Source: Rhizomucor pusillus (taxonomy: Eukaryota > Mucoromycota > Mucoromycetes > Mucorales > Lichtheimiaceae). From it: a DNA stretch of 64,000 bases. The notes beneath the pieces were generated by a model. It was not told the origin of the DNA. It did no database searches and worked only from the letters and a program-made list of their open reading frames with translations. Shown one piece after another: positions 11,742-23,499 of the stretch. The position numbers and the translations under genes are program-made. The stretch spans positions 1 to 64,000 of the forward strand of contig FWWN02000322.1 of assembly GCA_900175165.2 (NCBI GenBank). The letters run 5' to 3'. Position 1 is the first letter of the stretch, and every line of letters begins with the position of its first letter.

Positions 11742-13797
11742 TACTGCTCTGCCACCGCCCGCTCCTACTGCTGGTGGTGGTGTGTACCGCACTCCTTGCT
11801 GCGGCGTTCCCAGGCTTGGCTTGTTCCAATAATCCAAGAATAACTACACATGCATGGTAGCACAGCTCTGGAAAGCCACCCTGCGAGATGTAAACTATGC
11901 GCGGTTTACATCGAATTTCAGTACCACACTAGATTATTCTGCGAGGAAGGACAAGAGAAGAAAAGGGTCCTCAGGGTTTAGGAATTGCTCAGGCGGTTCA
12001 GGGCGACGGGCTTACTGTTGTCTTAGCTTGAAACATGCAGACAAGCAAACAATTTACGTAGTATTATGACTGCGGGGGGAACACGATCAAAGGACCACAA
12101 TATTATCAGCTGCTGTGTTCCTGTCAGCATCCACCTAAATCGACGTCGTACATCAAAAAATTGTGTATATTGTTGCGGTTATGACATTGCTGTCCGCCCA
12201 AAGAACGTTACGATTTGTTTCAGTTACGACCCTTTCCTGAGCTTTTGAGACGCGTTGCATCATCTGGACACGCGACCTACAACTCGAACACAAATACGTC
12301 ATTTGCGCGCTCCTAAAGAACACCTTCGGTAATCCTGCGAATCCGCGTTTGTGACCCGAATTTTTGGAGGTTATCACTGTGATATGGGAGGGTATTGAAA
12401 TGCGGAAAGTATCGAATCATATGTGGATCGTCATGCGGGTCGTGACACGGATGCTTCTCTTTCGAAAATTTCCGTCGCTGTAAAGGGAAATAAAGCTTAA
12501 ATCACGGTCATCCTGAATATGGCAGAAAAATATCCCGAACAAGAAGCATAATTGGGGCAGTTGTTTATACTATTAGCACACGAAACAACAGCAGACAGGA
12601 GGATGATATGAAGGATGGTATCAGGGCAACGAGAAATAAGGTTAAGTTTTTTCAGAGGGAAAGTATCCCCGCAAATGGGTGTGGTCAAGGTACCGAGGCG
12701 ACGGCGGCGGCGACAGCGGAGGGCGCCCATCTGAGATGCAGCGTCACGGGCGAAGGCGAGGGCGAGGGCAAGAGGCAAGGGGGCAGGATTCGGCAACAGT
12801 CAGACCCAACAGGTAGAAACGAGCCCGACGTGCGCGCAAAGGGAAAAAGTGGCTGGTGAACGTTGCAATCAACCGGGTTTCTTGGCTTGTGTCACTGGAC
12901 TTGATTTCTGCTTCAGCTCACACTTGATGGGTTGCGGCGAAAATGCCATTGAGCCCTGGCTGCCACAGCCCAGCGAATCTCCTCCCAGCAGCGCCCGCCA
13001 CCAAAGTTACATGAGCCATTTTTCTTTTCGGGGTCCCCCAAAAAAGGTTTGCCTTCACCGCACAATAATAATAAACGTAACGATCTGAGCTTGTGATTGC
13101 CCATCAGCTTTTTGACTTCTTGAAAAAAAAAAAAAATAGAGGGCATCACGTATCCCACACGCAGACACGCACACATATACACAGAATACACATCTAGTAA
13201 TCACCATACTGGACCCTCTCCGCTTTCCGATTCAAAACCGACTCGCGTTTCCTTTTCTCTTCTTCTTCTCTCTTTCTCTTTTTCACCTTCTCTTTTTCTC
13301 TCTCTCTCTTTCTCCCCTAGACTTGTTTTCCAGGGATCATCACTCAAAAATACACTATTTCCACATCGCTGCCCATCCCATTGCTCGATTTATTTATTTT
13401 ATTCTGTAATTATTCAGGAGACATCCCATTGTTGTGAACATTTTGTAGTTACCCTCTATCTGGCTATCCCCCTTCACATTTGGTTATGATTTGTTCTTGT
13501 ATCCTGAAATCAAGCCGATATCACCACAGTAGTAGAAGTCATTACCATTTGTCCCACTTGTAGCAGTTTTCTCTGCAACGACGACGAATACAACATCAAG
13601 CTCACAGCCAGGGCTTCTTGTTCGTCGACATCCCTACCCTATACGTTTTGCTTTTTATCTTTTTTTTTTTCCTTTATTTGCATCATCCCTCACTCTTTTT
13701 ATCACCCAAAGCTTTCTTCACCCCTTTTTCTAAAGCTTTCTAATATCTATCTTTACATCGCCCTATTCAAGTCATATCTTGCTGCAATCAAGAAATA
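11742..13797. other. intergenic region upstream of the copper-fist gene
   Basis: About 2 kb without a gene I can support. The part beside the transposon (11742-11830) reads as a short proline/glycine-rich frame that the insertion may have split. 12680-12790 is GC-rich and purine-skewed. From about 13230 to 13750 the plus strand is strongly pyrimidine-rich (TTTTCTC and CTCT runs), as is common in promoters and long 5' leaders of highly expressed fungal genes. Confidence 0.45.
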
Positions 13798-15458
13798 ATG
13801 CCTTACATCAACGGCATCAAATTTGCTTGCAACAGCTGCATCAAGGTAATTGTCACTTTAAATATTTATTTGTGCAACACGGAATATGCTGATCCCTCGT
13901 TTCGCCTAAAGGGTCACCGATCGTCCCACTGCAACCATGTTGAACGTCCACTCTTTGAAATTCGAAGGAAAGGCCGCCCTGTTACCCAATGTACTCTCTG
14001 CCGAGACCTTCGAAAGACCAAGCAGGTGCATGTCAAGTGTATATGCAGTGAACGTAAAGGTAAAAAACCAGATGCTGCACATTTTCTTTCAAAAAGAGCA
14101 TGTGCTCAGATGTAAAAATTGACCTAGTTTCTTCGGGCGATCCTTCCTCCTCGAGCGAAAGCCACAGAGTCTCCACGAGCACTTTTACTTCTGCCCCGGC
14201 GGCGGCGACAAATATCACGACAATCACATCGTCCGCTACGATAGCGACTGCGACGACAACGACGACGACGGGAACACCCGTGCCTGTGTCCCAGCCAATT
14301 ACGACAGCCATTGCCACGAACGTATCGGCCGCCGATATCTCCCAAGAGCACGGTTTACTTTCTTCTGCACCCTTCAACAGCAATAGCACCCTGCATGATT
14401 GTACGACACTTGCGCCCATGGCTGTTGCTCCTCCGTCCTCTTCCGGTGCACCCGTGACTACGGGCACGGAACAACCATTCTCTTGGGCCTGGATAAGTCC
14501 TAGATCCAGCTACGATTCTTTGCCAAAGGATATTAATCTTGGTTTTGTGTTTCAAAAACCATCTCGAGAAGACGTCCATCGCAAGGCCGCCAGCGTTCCC
14601 AAACGTCGTCGGTCGTCCTCCAGTCGTAGACTCCAGCAACTGCGTCCCATATCCCCGGATTACAGGTCGATGGGTTCGTCCTCAACACCAGTCTATTCGC
14701 CATCCACACCTGACGAAGGCGCCGCGATGCTTGTGGATGCTGCCATGCCATTGGATATCGATGCTGTTTTGGCTCAAATGACACAAGTTTCTGCAATGGT
14801 GCCACCGACATTGCAGGAGCCTCCTCCAGCATCATCGTCGCCGTCATCGCCATCGTCTGTCGGAACGCCCTCGTCCGACTCTATCATGCATGAACTGGGA
14901 ATCAGCAACCCGAACGACTTGACGGCATTGCTGGGCAACCTCCTAGGTAACAGCACCAGCAGCAGCCCCGTCAACAAACCACCGTCATCTATGGATTTCC
15001 AGGCTGGTCCAACGACAGCATCGATGGTGACGTCGGCTTCCTCCAGCCTCTGCAGTCCACCACCATTGCCTCCGATGCCAACGCCAGTGTCATCGACATC
15101 CAAGAGGTGCAGAGGCGGTTGTTGCGGTAGCTTCGCATCATCTCCAACGTGTCAGCCGGGAATGAGCCAAGGCGAATCAGTGGTAATTACCATAACGCCT
15201 TTGCCGAAACTGGATCAAGCTGCATCCAGCGAAAGGACAACGACCACCACCACTACGACCACCACGACGCGGATTGTTACCTGTTACTGTGGACCTTCAT
15301 GTGCCTGCCCTGGCTGCCTGGTGCATCCTGGCAATTCCTTCCTCGGTAATCAAGCTCTTGACCCCTATGCTGGTTTGGTGCCCTCAAACCAAACGACGTC
15401 CTGCTCTTCTGCATCATCCTCGTGTACTTCGGACGATGAAGAGCGTTTGGGCATGTAA
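13798..15458 (+). CDS. copper-fist transcription factor (CUF1/MAC1-like)
   Basis: Copper-sensing DNA-binding regulator of the ACE1/MAC1/CUF1 family. Exons 13798-13845, 13912-14059 and 14110-15458 give 514 aa. The N-terminus (1 to about 65) is a complete copper fist: it begins MPYINGIKFACNSCIKGHR, then has RPLFEIRRKGRPVTQC, CRDLRKTKQ and a final HVKCICSER, with the four zinc cysteines/histidine and the KGRP minor-groove motif. A long Ser/Thr/Pro-rich activation-type region follows. Near the C-terminus are a CRGGCCGS stretch and a CYCGPSCACPGCLVHPGN cluster, the usual copper-binding module of MAC1/CUF1 proteins. This suggests an activator of copper uptake, switched off by Cu(I) binding at the C-terminal cysteines (inference). 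Confidence 0.93.
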
Positions 15459-15770
15459 CCATGTACAAATTGGTCATCTCATCTTTTTCTTTTCCCTCCC
15501 ACTTTTATATATGCAAATTGAAAATCACATATGGACTCCCTTTTTTCCTATTCTTTCTTCTTTTTCCTTATATTTCCCTGCCATACTTTCGTTCAATGAA
15601 AAACAGTGTACATATTGCAGCGAATGGTTTTCTCTTCACTCTTTTTCCCTTTCGCCTTTACTCTTTTTGATCGCGTTCTTATTCTCGATCCCATTTATAT
15701 GCCACTTTTCTTTGTATGAAACCAAGATAATACTAAAGAAGGAAAAAATACATCTGTTGATCCAGGCGAC
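15459..15770. other. short convergent intergenic region
   Basis: About 310 bp between the stop codons of the copper-fist and METTL4 genes. It is T-rich on the plus strand and holds the two 3' ends; no gene seen. Confidence 0.5.
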
Positions 15771-17033
15771 TTATATGCTTTCTTTTTCTTTTTGCGTTGT
15801 GGCATCCTCGAAATATTGCATGTGCTGGAATTTCAGGCACTCGTTTCCCCAGCTTGTCCATCCCGGTAAAAGGCAACGTGCGAACATTTCCAAACGTTTT
15901 GCTTCCTTTGGCAAATAAGGAGCAAAAATATCTACATCATCACAGCAGCAGATATGTTAATTAAAATTGTGCTTGAGTCTGTAAGAGGAGTATGGTTTAC
16001 CTTGGAGAGGAGGTTTTCGAGAATGGCGCCTGCATGGGACGCTCACTATAGCTCGTTCTTTGGGTATATTTGGACGGAGTGTGACATCGTTGCTATAATA
16101 TCCAACCACTAACTGCTCGTACGGTTTCCGATGCGGCGAGTCTAAAGGGATAACAGGCTCGCCTTGCGTTGTCACCTTGATCCACAGCCAAGTCCCAATT
16201 TCCTTGATCTTCCACTTTTTGAAGAGCTTGTCAGTGACAAATCGTCTAAATTTGGGTTTGTTTGTCACCCAAACTGCTACGAGACAGGAACCGGACGACA
16301 TGATTTTCGGCATGGGGATCTGAAACAGTTGATAGATGTCCTGCGTCTCGTACCGTCCCGACCGATGCACACTCTTGTTTGGCCACGGTGGATCCATCAC
16401 AATGAAATCAAATCCTGCAACGCGCTCGGATTCTGCAACGAGATTTGTCATGCTGCTTGCCATATCGCCCATGTAAAACGCAGATCTCGGCGGTATCACG
16501 TATCTAGGCTGCTTCTCATGTCGCAGCTCCAAAAATTTGCAAGTATCCGAGCGATTTTTGATCCACGAGTTGAATACATCCAGTACTTCCATTGCGTTTA
16601 CATCCTGTTCCATCGTTTGCTCCGAGGAGGATGGCATTGCAAAGTGGCTCTGGATACGAGCCATTTCGGATAAACCGACAAAATCGATTGATTCGTCATC
16701 TTGGCGCTTTAAGTCATCGTCAGTTCCTTCCTCTATTCCCTTGCTCTCTCGATGAGATTGCTGCAAAGGTTTGGGTATCTGCTCGAGACACTGCACTAAA
16801 AATGGACGTAGCTCTTTGTGTCTTTGTTCCGTCTCCACGTCAGCTTTGTTGCGTTGATCGCGATCGTCACTGCTATCGTCTCGCTTGCGTTTTTGTCCAG
16901 CGCGATAGTATGGTGTTTTGACTTGGAACTCATCAGCACGTAGCTGAAGACATTGACCATTGCTTTGTGGTAGTTGTTTGGAGAATGATCGCTGGGCATC
17001 CAGCAGATCGAATAGATCGGTCGATACAATCAT
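15771..17033 (-). CDS. MT-A70 family methyltransferase, METTL4-like
   Basis: SAM-dependent adenine methyltransferase; METTL4 relatives act on U2 snRNA (m6Am) or DNA. Exons 17033-16001 and 15931-15771 give 397 aa. The catalytic motif DPPW sits at residues 214-217 in FDFIVMDPPWPNKSV. The second exon is essential: it completes KPPLQDIFAPYLPKEAKRLE and the typical family ending MFARCLLPGWTSWGNECLKF. Without it the frame would stop soon after the intron. The N-terminal 150 residues are charged and variable, as in the family. It is a METTL4 rather than METTL3/14 type by the C-terminal signature. Substrate is not readable from sequence. Confidence 0.92.
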
Positions 17034-17293
17034 TCATGAAAAGTAAATTCGCAGCTCGCCTCACACTTTGATATCAAAATTGACGCACAATCTTTCAAAG
17101 TCTCTTCTTTATATGAGTGCAGTTGTAATTCTTTGGTGGTTTTCGTTATCGTGCGTATCCGTACAATATGATGCAATAAAACTCTGCAAAAAGCAGTTTG
17201 GACCTTCCTTTTTTGCAAACAGCTGAGCTTGAGTAACAGCGGCAGAGTTGTTCCTCGTGAGGAGTTTCTTCTTGTTGCAGGAAAGAATCTCTC

Positions 17294-18573
17294 ATGTCGA
17301 AACGCAACTCAAAGCGCTCAGCGCTGCGAAAAGAGCAGTCTGAACGAGACAGAATGAGTTATGTGACGGAATGCTCGGTCAGTCTATGGATCTTGCTAAA
17401 GAAATACTTCAAAAGCTGACTCACTTTTGTGCAGTATTATGGACAAATGGCTGCCTTCCACCATGTCATTGGCTTAGCAAAGAACCACGGAATGTATTGC
17501 GACTATATACCCATCCCTGTGGAGCTCATTGGTAATTTTTCTAGAGAGACCGAGTTTATACGAACTTGTTCGTATTTGCTCACTATCTCCTTTAAGACTT
17601 GACGGCTGCTTTTATTGCTAGCCTGGTCGGCGGACACGATTTCTTGCTGGGGATGCCGGCATCCTTGACAGCTACAGGAAAAGATGCCATTGAAGCATTT
17701 CAGAGCAACGCAAAGTTTATCAGCCGTACTCTCTCGCGCGCAAAAATCTCATGTTCTTCGTTGATGCTTGGTCTCTGGTATATCGACCAGTTTTTTCATC
17801 GACAACGTCGTCGACCCAGATATCCTCTCGAACGAGCCCACCAGCGTCAATCATCGTCGTCACATGATAGCACGGGATGTGATGGGAAAAGACGAAAAAG
17901 GAGACACAACGCAGCAGCGTCGGACATCTGGCATGCACGAGAGATATTCGTTGCAAGCGTCATTGTTGCAGATAAATATCTGTAAGGGGAGGACAGCCAC
18001 CATTGCCTGATTTGAATATATATAACTCACTTCCCTGCATTTTGCAGCGCTGACGTAACGTGGACGAATGCAGACTGGGCTGACCATACTGGCAATATCT
18101 TTACGTGCAACGACATAAATGCGCTAGAACGACGCTTTTTGAAAGAGATGAATTATCAAGTATACGTTAACGAGCAAGATTATTGGGACTTTTGCGACTA
18201 TCTTCAATTTCGCTTGCATTTGCAACAACTTGGCCGGCAGTCGCTATCTTACCACGACGTCCATGTTCTAAGCCAGTCTCTGCCACCAGTGTACGTCAGT
18301 CGTCTGCGCCTATCTCTGCGACCTGTTGAAGCCATGATCCTGCTTGCAAAAACCGTGACCTCTATTTGCTTCATGTACGCTCTCACGTTTGTGGCCGCGT
18401 ACGTTCTGTATCAGCATATCCGAGCTGTTATCTGGCAACGGCATCTCCAAGAACACGTGGTTGTGATGATGATTGAGATGATAAAAATATCCGGAGGAGT
18501 GCGAGCTCTGGAGAGCAGACTGCTTGCACCTGGTCTTCTTCTCAACCGCAACAACCAAAATCACTATCACTAA
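17294..18573 (+). CDS. cyclin-domain protein (PCL-like)
   Basis: Likely regulatory subunit of a cyclin-dependent kinase, 363 aa. Exons 17294-17377, 17435-17531, 17597-17981 and 18048-18573. The cyclin box is spread over exons 3-4: FISRTLSRAKISCSSLMLGL (helices 1-2), then IFVASVIVADKYL joined to ADVTWTNADWADHTG, then INALERRFLKEMNYQVYV. An insertion rich in Arg, Gln and Ser (RQRRRPRYPLERAHQRQ) separates helices, as in several Pho85-type cyclins. The C-terminal part contains a hydrophobic stretch (about 295-320). It starts about 260 bp from the divergent METTL4 gene. The cyclin call is good; the kinase partner is inferred. Confidence 0.75.
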
Positions 18574-19439
18574 ACACCAGTCTCTATCCAGTAAACACAG
18601 TCTCTATTAAATAACACTAGCTGGAGAGGTTATCTGTTTTTAAACTCAATTAAGTTCACGCATGTCCGCTTACAGCTGGTGTGCTTCATTTTTCTCGGCT
18701 CGACTTTACACACGCCTGTACAATGACGGGTTGAAGAACGCGAGCTGCACTGTCCACTCTGCAAAAGGTCGCCAGGGCCAAGATCATGCAACCAGGTGAT
18801 TTTGACGCAGAGATGCATGCTGACTTCCGCATCGCTGAAAACTTGTGGACCATTTGTAAGCGACAAAAAGGAACTGGAAGAGGTTTGATAATGGTAACCT
18901 TATACCTGTCTTTTATCAGCCTGGATTATATCCAGTCACCACGCAACTTGCTCCTTAATAGGACGAAGGAGAGAATCGCCGTTGCAGCCACCACCATTTT
19001 CATCTTGGAAACCATCTTCATGCCATATAACGACACAATTATGTTGGTTTCTAGCCTCGAAGTTGCAGGGACAAACACAGATGACCACAAGTGGTATGGT
19101 CTAGGTTTGGAAGTCATTCATATCCTTATGTCCATAGATAGACAATCGGACTACCGTCTCTGTTGCCGATCAACCGACGTCCTTTAAAACTATTTCATCC
19201 TACGAGGCAGAGGATCGCCCTTGAGAAATCTACGGAGCGTAGGATATCTACCATATCCCAATCTCTCGTTGTCATCCTGGATTCCTCTCGTCATTCCGGA
19301 GGGGACTATCTCCCAGGACATCATGTAGACGTATAGACTGCCAGCGGACGAAAACACATCTGAGATTATAACGACGCTGCACATCCTCCTTTGGCAGTCA
19401 GAAAATAAGAAGCCAATCCTGTTGTAATTGAACTCGCAG
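18574..19439. other. start of repeat-rich island, unclear coding remnants
   Basis: A plus-strand open frame at 18786-19187 (133 codons) contains FDAEMHADFRIAENLWTI before a possible intron at 18856-18920, after which the reading breaks. It may be an N-terminal part of the decayed Fanzor-like gene that follows or an unrelated relic. No other feature recognised. Confidence 0.35.
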
Positions 19440-20632
19440 GAGGAAAAAAGATCAACAGCCATGTCAAAGGGAAGAACGAACTCCAAAAGCTAGCTAAAAG
19501 TGCCGTTAAGAGCATTCAGGCATATCAGACCGAGTTGCCAAGTGCAAAAGTATTTTGGGGTGTTCTTTTACGGTAAAGGCTTAATTGGAAACAGTAGTAA
19601 ACGATACGCTAACCGTTTAACCTGGTATAGATCTCAAGCTAAAGTTCGATATCCTTGTCCCTGTGGCTGAAACCTAGTACTCTCTCGAAAACGACATCTG
19701 GAGGTATAGTTTTCTCAACATTTATTTACAGTCTGCAAGATTTCGCTAAACGTATGTAGCTTGTAATCCCATCGAGCATAAACCAACTTCATCATTTCGC
19801 CCAGGAGATTGAAAAATTGTTGCAGTGGAAAGACGCTGTGGTCGAAATGGGATAGAGAAAATTTTACTCTTATGGACCGGGCGTCTGTATTCCATGATCA
19901 TTGATGTATTTGCATAATAACGAAAGGAGCGTCCAACAGTTGTTTCAGATACTACATTGAACTGTACGATATGGATTGATGGATCAATACGATACTCCCA
20001 GAGTCGGTTCTTTCCATTGCAGCAAGACGCGGGTCCGGATAATGATATGGATTTAGCTCAACGAACTGAGCCTGGTCTGTTTATTCCTGTCTTGTATGCA
20101 ATACTTCAAGAATTTGAGCGAGAACATGAAATCGCGCCGAAGATGGGTACGAAGACCACAACAAACTTGTTTACTCAAACTCCAAGGCCCACCTCCAATG
20201 GCGATTCATTACCGTAAATATAAAAGCTCTGCGAGCGCTACCTGTGTCCGAAACGAGCATCGTTTGAAGAAGTCTTTGACCTGACCAAGTACCGTTTTTT
20301 AAGGCAGGCTCTCCGAAAATATCATTCAACCAGCCTACTTATGCAATTGACTTTCAGGGATGACCATGCAATGTCTTACAAATCAAATTTCAACAGATGG
20401 TTATGCAGTGCACTTCCAGTTGGCACGGGCTGCAAAAAAGCAGAGTACAGAACTGAAGCTGGGAGATTTCAACATATCGGAAATTGAGGAATATTTTACA
20501 GTATGCACCGTGGACCCATGTCGAAAGCATATTTTTACAGCCTCTTACGATTATAGAGAAGACGAGCGAACAGGAAAGAATACAGCGCCTTCATTGGATC
20601 GAAGAATAGAACAAAAGCGCTACAAAAAGTGA
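19440..20632 (+). pseudogene. Fanzor-like nuclease remnant (copy 1)
   Basis: Decayed, truncated relative of Fanzor proteins (eukaryotic TnpB-like RNA-guided nucleases). The pieces lie in several frames: a helical segment at about 19456-19550 (KGKNELQKLAKSAVKSIQ), LNCTIWIDGSIRYSQ at about 19950-20000, FITVNIKALRALPVSE near 20195-20245, and 20360-20632 with ISTDGYAVHFQLAR followed by TVDPCRKHIFTASY. The last two match the order seen in the better copy (TDGFGV, then FIDPGRRDL). The RuvC-I aspartate is kept (codon at 20513), but the Gly of DPG is Cys. Nothing recognisable as the nuclease C-terminus or zinc finger follows. There are many stops and shifts. Homology is inferred from motif order. Confidence 0.5.
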
Positions 20633-20788
20633 ACATCGATATGTATAATCAATACGTTGCATATTACTGTGAAGTAGTCTAGAAAGAATCACATGCACAG
20701 AATAAAATTCATTTTTGGTCTTTCTGAACTTAAAAAAGTTGGTGTTCTTGTATGCGCCATATGCAGACGATCTTGTTCGCACTGAACA

Positions 20789-21802
20789 ATGAGCGAAAAG
20801 GATGATCAACACCAGCAGTACCAGCAAGATCCTTCTCGGTTCTATGCAACGTCGATAGCACTCGAGCGGATCTTGGACGCAATTAATCGTGAATCGCCCA
20901 TCAATCTAGAATTCGCGACAGTTCCTTTCAGAAGAGCTACAGTCAGCCGTATTCGGTCGTTAGAGATGATATATGCAAAGTCGAGACTGTTCCGGTTTCT
21001 TGTGAGGAAAGGCGTCAATCCGATTATACTGTTTGTTGGACTGAGCGCAGGATTGGCAGCAACGCTTCGGCGGTTTTATCAGCAGTCGACTTACCTAGCA
21101 CTGAATTTAGTCGGTGTAGCATATCCTGCGTGGCGATGCTGGTATCTCGTCAAAGAACATACGGAGAAAGAACACCAAAGCGACAACCCAAATCTGCAGA
21201 TAAAACGAATACGGGAATACAAATCCTGGCTGACTTACTGGATGCTGTACGGATCACTTCAAGTGCTTGATAACTGGGCGTCGGATCTGACGCTCTTGCT
21301 ACCCAAATACAACGTGTACAAATTGTTGCTTCTATACTGGGCGCAGAGCCCGCATTCCTTTGGCGCTTCTGTACTTTGCCACCATGTTCTCCAAAAACCA
21401 TCCGACCGATACCCATCAGAATCATCAGCAATGGTAGCAGCACCGCCATTATTTCCCTCGATTACTAGAGACAACAATGAAAATACTTTCTCTCCATGTT
21501 ACAGCTCATCCTCGTCTGTCAGCACCTCGCAGATGCACGGACATTCGATTTTGGAGGAGGAGGAGGAACAACATGATAATCATCATCATCGACAGCCTTT
21601 GGACGGTGAAGAGGATCAGGAACAGTTTACATTAACCATTGAACGTCGACCGACACTGCCAGAACCATCCACGTCGATCCTAGATGGATACATGCCACCG
21701 CCTCTTATAGTACAGACCGGTGGACAAGAAACGACGACCGTAACTCACTCACAACACCCGAAACAAAAGGTAAATGCTGACGCTACTGCTGCAGATCACT
21801 GA
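20789..21802 (+). CDS. TB2/DP1/HVA22 family protein (REEP/Yop1-like)
   Basis: ER membrane-shaping family protein, 337 aa in one exon. After a hydrophilic N-terminus come hydrophobic hairpin segments (about 72-110) and the family core: YPAWRCWYLVKEH, SWLTYWMLYGSLQVLDNWA and LLLPKYNVYKLLLLYWAQSP. The C-terminal 130 residues are low-complexity (His-, Glu- and Ser-rich) and probably disordered. It differs from the canonical Yop1 at 56.9 kb by the longer N- and C-termini. It is an intact gene with a clean frame sitting between two decayed Fanzor copies. Confidence 0.85.
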   Translation: MSEKDDQHQQYQQDPSRFYATSIALERILDAINRESPINLEFATVPFRRATVSRIRSLEMIYAKSRLFRFLVRKGVNPIILFVGLSAGLAATLRRFYQQSTYLALNLVGVAYPAWRCWYLVKEHTEKEHQSDNPNLQIKRIREYKSWLTYWMLYGSLQVLDNWASDLTLLLPKYNVYKLLLLYWAQSPHSFGASVLCHHVLQKPSDRYPSESSAMVAAPPLFPSITRDNNENTFSPCYSSSSSVSTSQMHGHSILEEEEEQHDNHHHRQPLDGEEDQEQFTLTIERRPTLPEPSTSILDGYMPPPLIVQTGGQETTTVTHSQHPKQKVNADATAADH

Positions 21803-21995
21803 AGATACCTGATCAAGCTAACGCACGCGAATTTTCTGCCTGGAACAAAGGAATACCCCTTGCTCGTTTCTATGGAAGCTGACGCTGCAGCTTGGTCAGT
21901 TGGTACCGCAGGCGGCTGATCTCCAGGGCATATCACTAACTACTTTATCACTAACTCACTAACTACGTTATAAAATACAACTTTTTGTACTATCT

Positions 21996-22407
21996 TCCTG
22001 AAAAATGCCAAGGTCACCCTTTTGGAAACTGCATACTCGCTTTCCACTCTTTTCGTGATGTTTCCATCTCTTGTGCAGCTCTTTTCCTGCAATCCATTAT
22101 CCTGTTCTTAAGATTTGAGACTGAGGAAGGATCCAATTCCGCCTCAATTCACCGAAAATGTCACGACGGACGCGATGCAGTCATTGTAATAGAACAGACC
22201 ACAGTCGTAAAACCAGTAGATTATGCCCGTTCAACCCGCTCAATGCTGTTAGCACAGCAAACCATGGTAAAAATCTTTCACATCTCTTCTATCCAAATCA
22301 CTGACTGCTTAGTAAAAAAAAAGCCCATTCTGAAAATACCATCCTGAAAATTTCCTAACTCACACTTATGGAAACTGCATAGTCGCCTTTCCATCCTTTT
22401 CGTGATG
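21996..22407 (+). repeat. imperfect direct repeat pair, about 65 bp each
   Basis: Copies 21996-22060 and 22342-22407 both run from TCCTGAAAA through GGAAACTGCATA to TTTTCGTGATG, with roughly 85 per cent identity by eye and a few small indels. The spacing is about 340 bp. They could be subterminal repeats of a small element or a local duplication. Confidence 0.6.
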
Positions 22408-22627
22408 AAGATGAAGTTGTCCCGCTTTTGCGACTCTGGGACTGCTCCTCGGATACGACAAGGTATGTACTTCAACGATTAACATCATTGCTCCAAGGGT
22501 TCCCAACTTAGGATAAATCTGCAGCAATATTCTCAGGGAGTATATATAGGAGGTTAATTAAGCATTATACAGGCGTTATGATCCTTCGGTATGGCTACGG
22601 GCAGCTCAGTCGCATAGAGCTCGAATT

Positions 22628-23335
22628 CGGTCGGGCAAGAGCGTTGACCGAGTGTTTAGGGCTGGGCCCGTCGAGCAACGGTCAAGGATATTAGCCCGAA
22701 TGGTAGGAGACCGTCGGTAACCAGTCATCGCAAATAAACCGACCGGTCGCTCCTCCGGCCTGTCCGTTAGGACCGTTTTATATTTTGTAACGAATTGCAA
22801 TGTTCTCTGTGCGAGGTTTGGAAGAAGTATGCCTCTGAGATATCCACAGCGAAAGCCATAGGGAGGCTCGACTTCATAACTACATACATAAGCAGCTGGA
22901 TGTTCCGGCGAAAAATGTAGCTCTTGCGATACACAATGCAAGATATCTGTAGATTCTGTGATTCTGGTGAGACTGCAGGACCATGCAGAAATAAACATTC
23001 ATGAGTGTCCGAAGGTGGCCCCGAAATATCAATAGTGAACGTAACAGCAACAACAACGACAGCAACCTGGGATATGACCTAAGATCTGTCGAAAGATACA
23101 TCTATGAACACGTGGAGGAAAATACGTACTGCAAACACTCGTTAAGCTGCTACGTAAGCCTTCAAATGTAACAATCGCTTAGAATGCACGGGGACATGAA
23201 CATTTACAAACATGGCTCGACCGACGGTCAACGGTCTACATAAAAGGACCGTGTGCTGCAAGGCCGTCAGTCGCGGTCCTAAGAAGATGGCCTGTCCGTT
23301 TTGGGACCGGACCAATCTGTCATGGCCCGTTTGGA
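22628..23335. repeat. paired clusters of CGGTC/GACCG motifs
   Basis: CGGTC or its complement GACCG occurs many times in 22628-22776 and again in 23215-23310, with a largely motif-free middle. Both clusters carry GGCCTGTCCGTT followed by GGACCG. Clustered short motifs at two ends are typical of subterminal binding sites of non-autonomous DNA transposons; exact ends cannot be set. Confidence 0.4.
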
Positions 23336-23499
23336 GCCTTACCGTCGCATCAGTTAATGGAATAAGCGTAGTATTATTTACTACTAAGTGGGAGAAAATA
23401 TCTTCATAAGATCGGCTCTATTTTTCCGTACACCCGATATTTTCATCGTGAATGACAACCCCTTTTCTAACTGGAAAAATAGAGATTTGGAATTTGGCG

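Noticed and set aside
14033..14467. Minus-strand 144-codon frame opposite the copper-fist gene
   Set aside because: Shadow of the Ser/Thr-rich region on the other strand; no domain and no splice context.
15149..15918. Hydrophobic plus-strand frames at and after the copper-fist stop
   Set aside because: Pyrimidine-rich 3' UTR sequence translated by chance into Phe/Leu runs.
16164..16673. Plus-strand frame of 169 codons
   Set aside because: Antisense of METTL4 coding sequence.
22600..22660. Possible tRNA-like sequence (GAGCTCGAATTC)
   Set aside because: No acceptor or anticodon stems can be formed around it.
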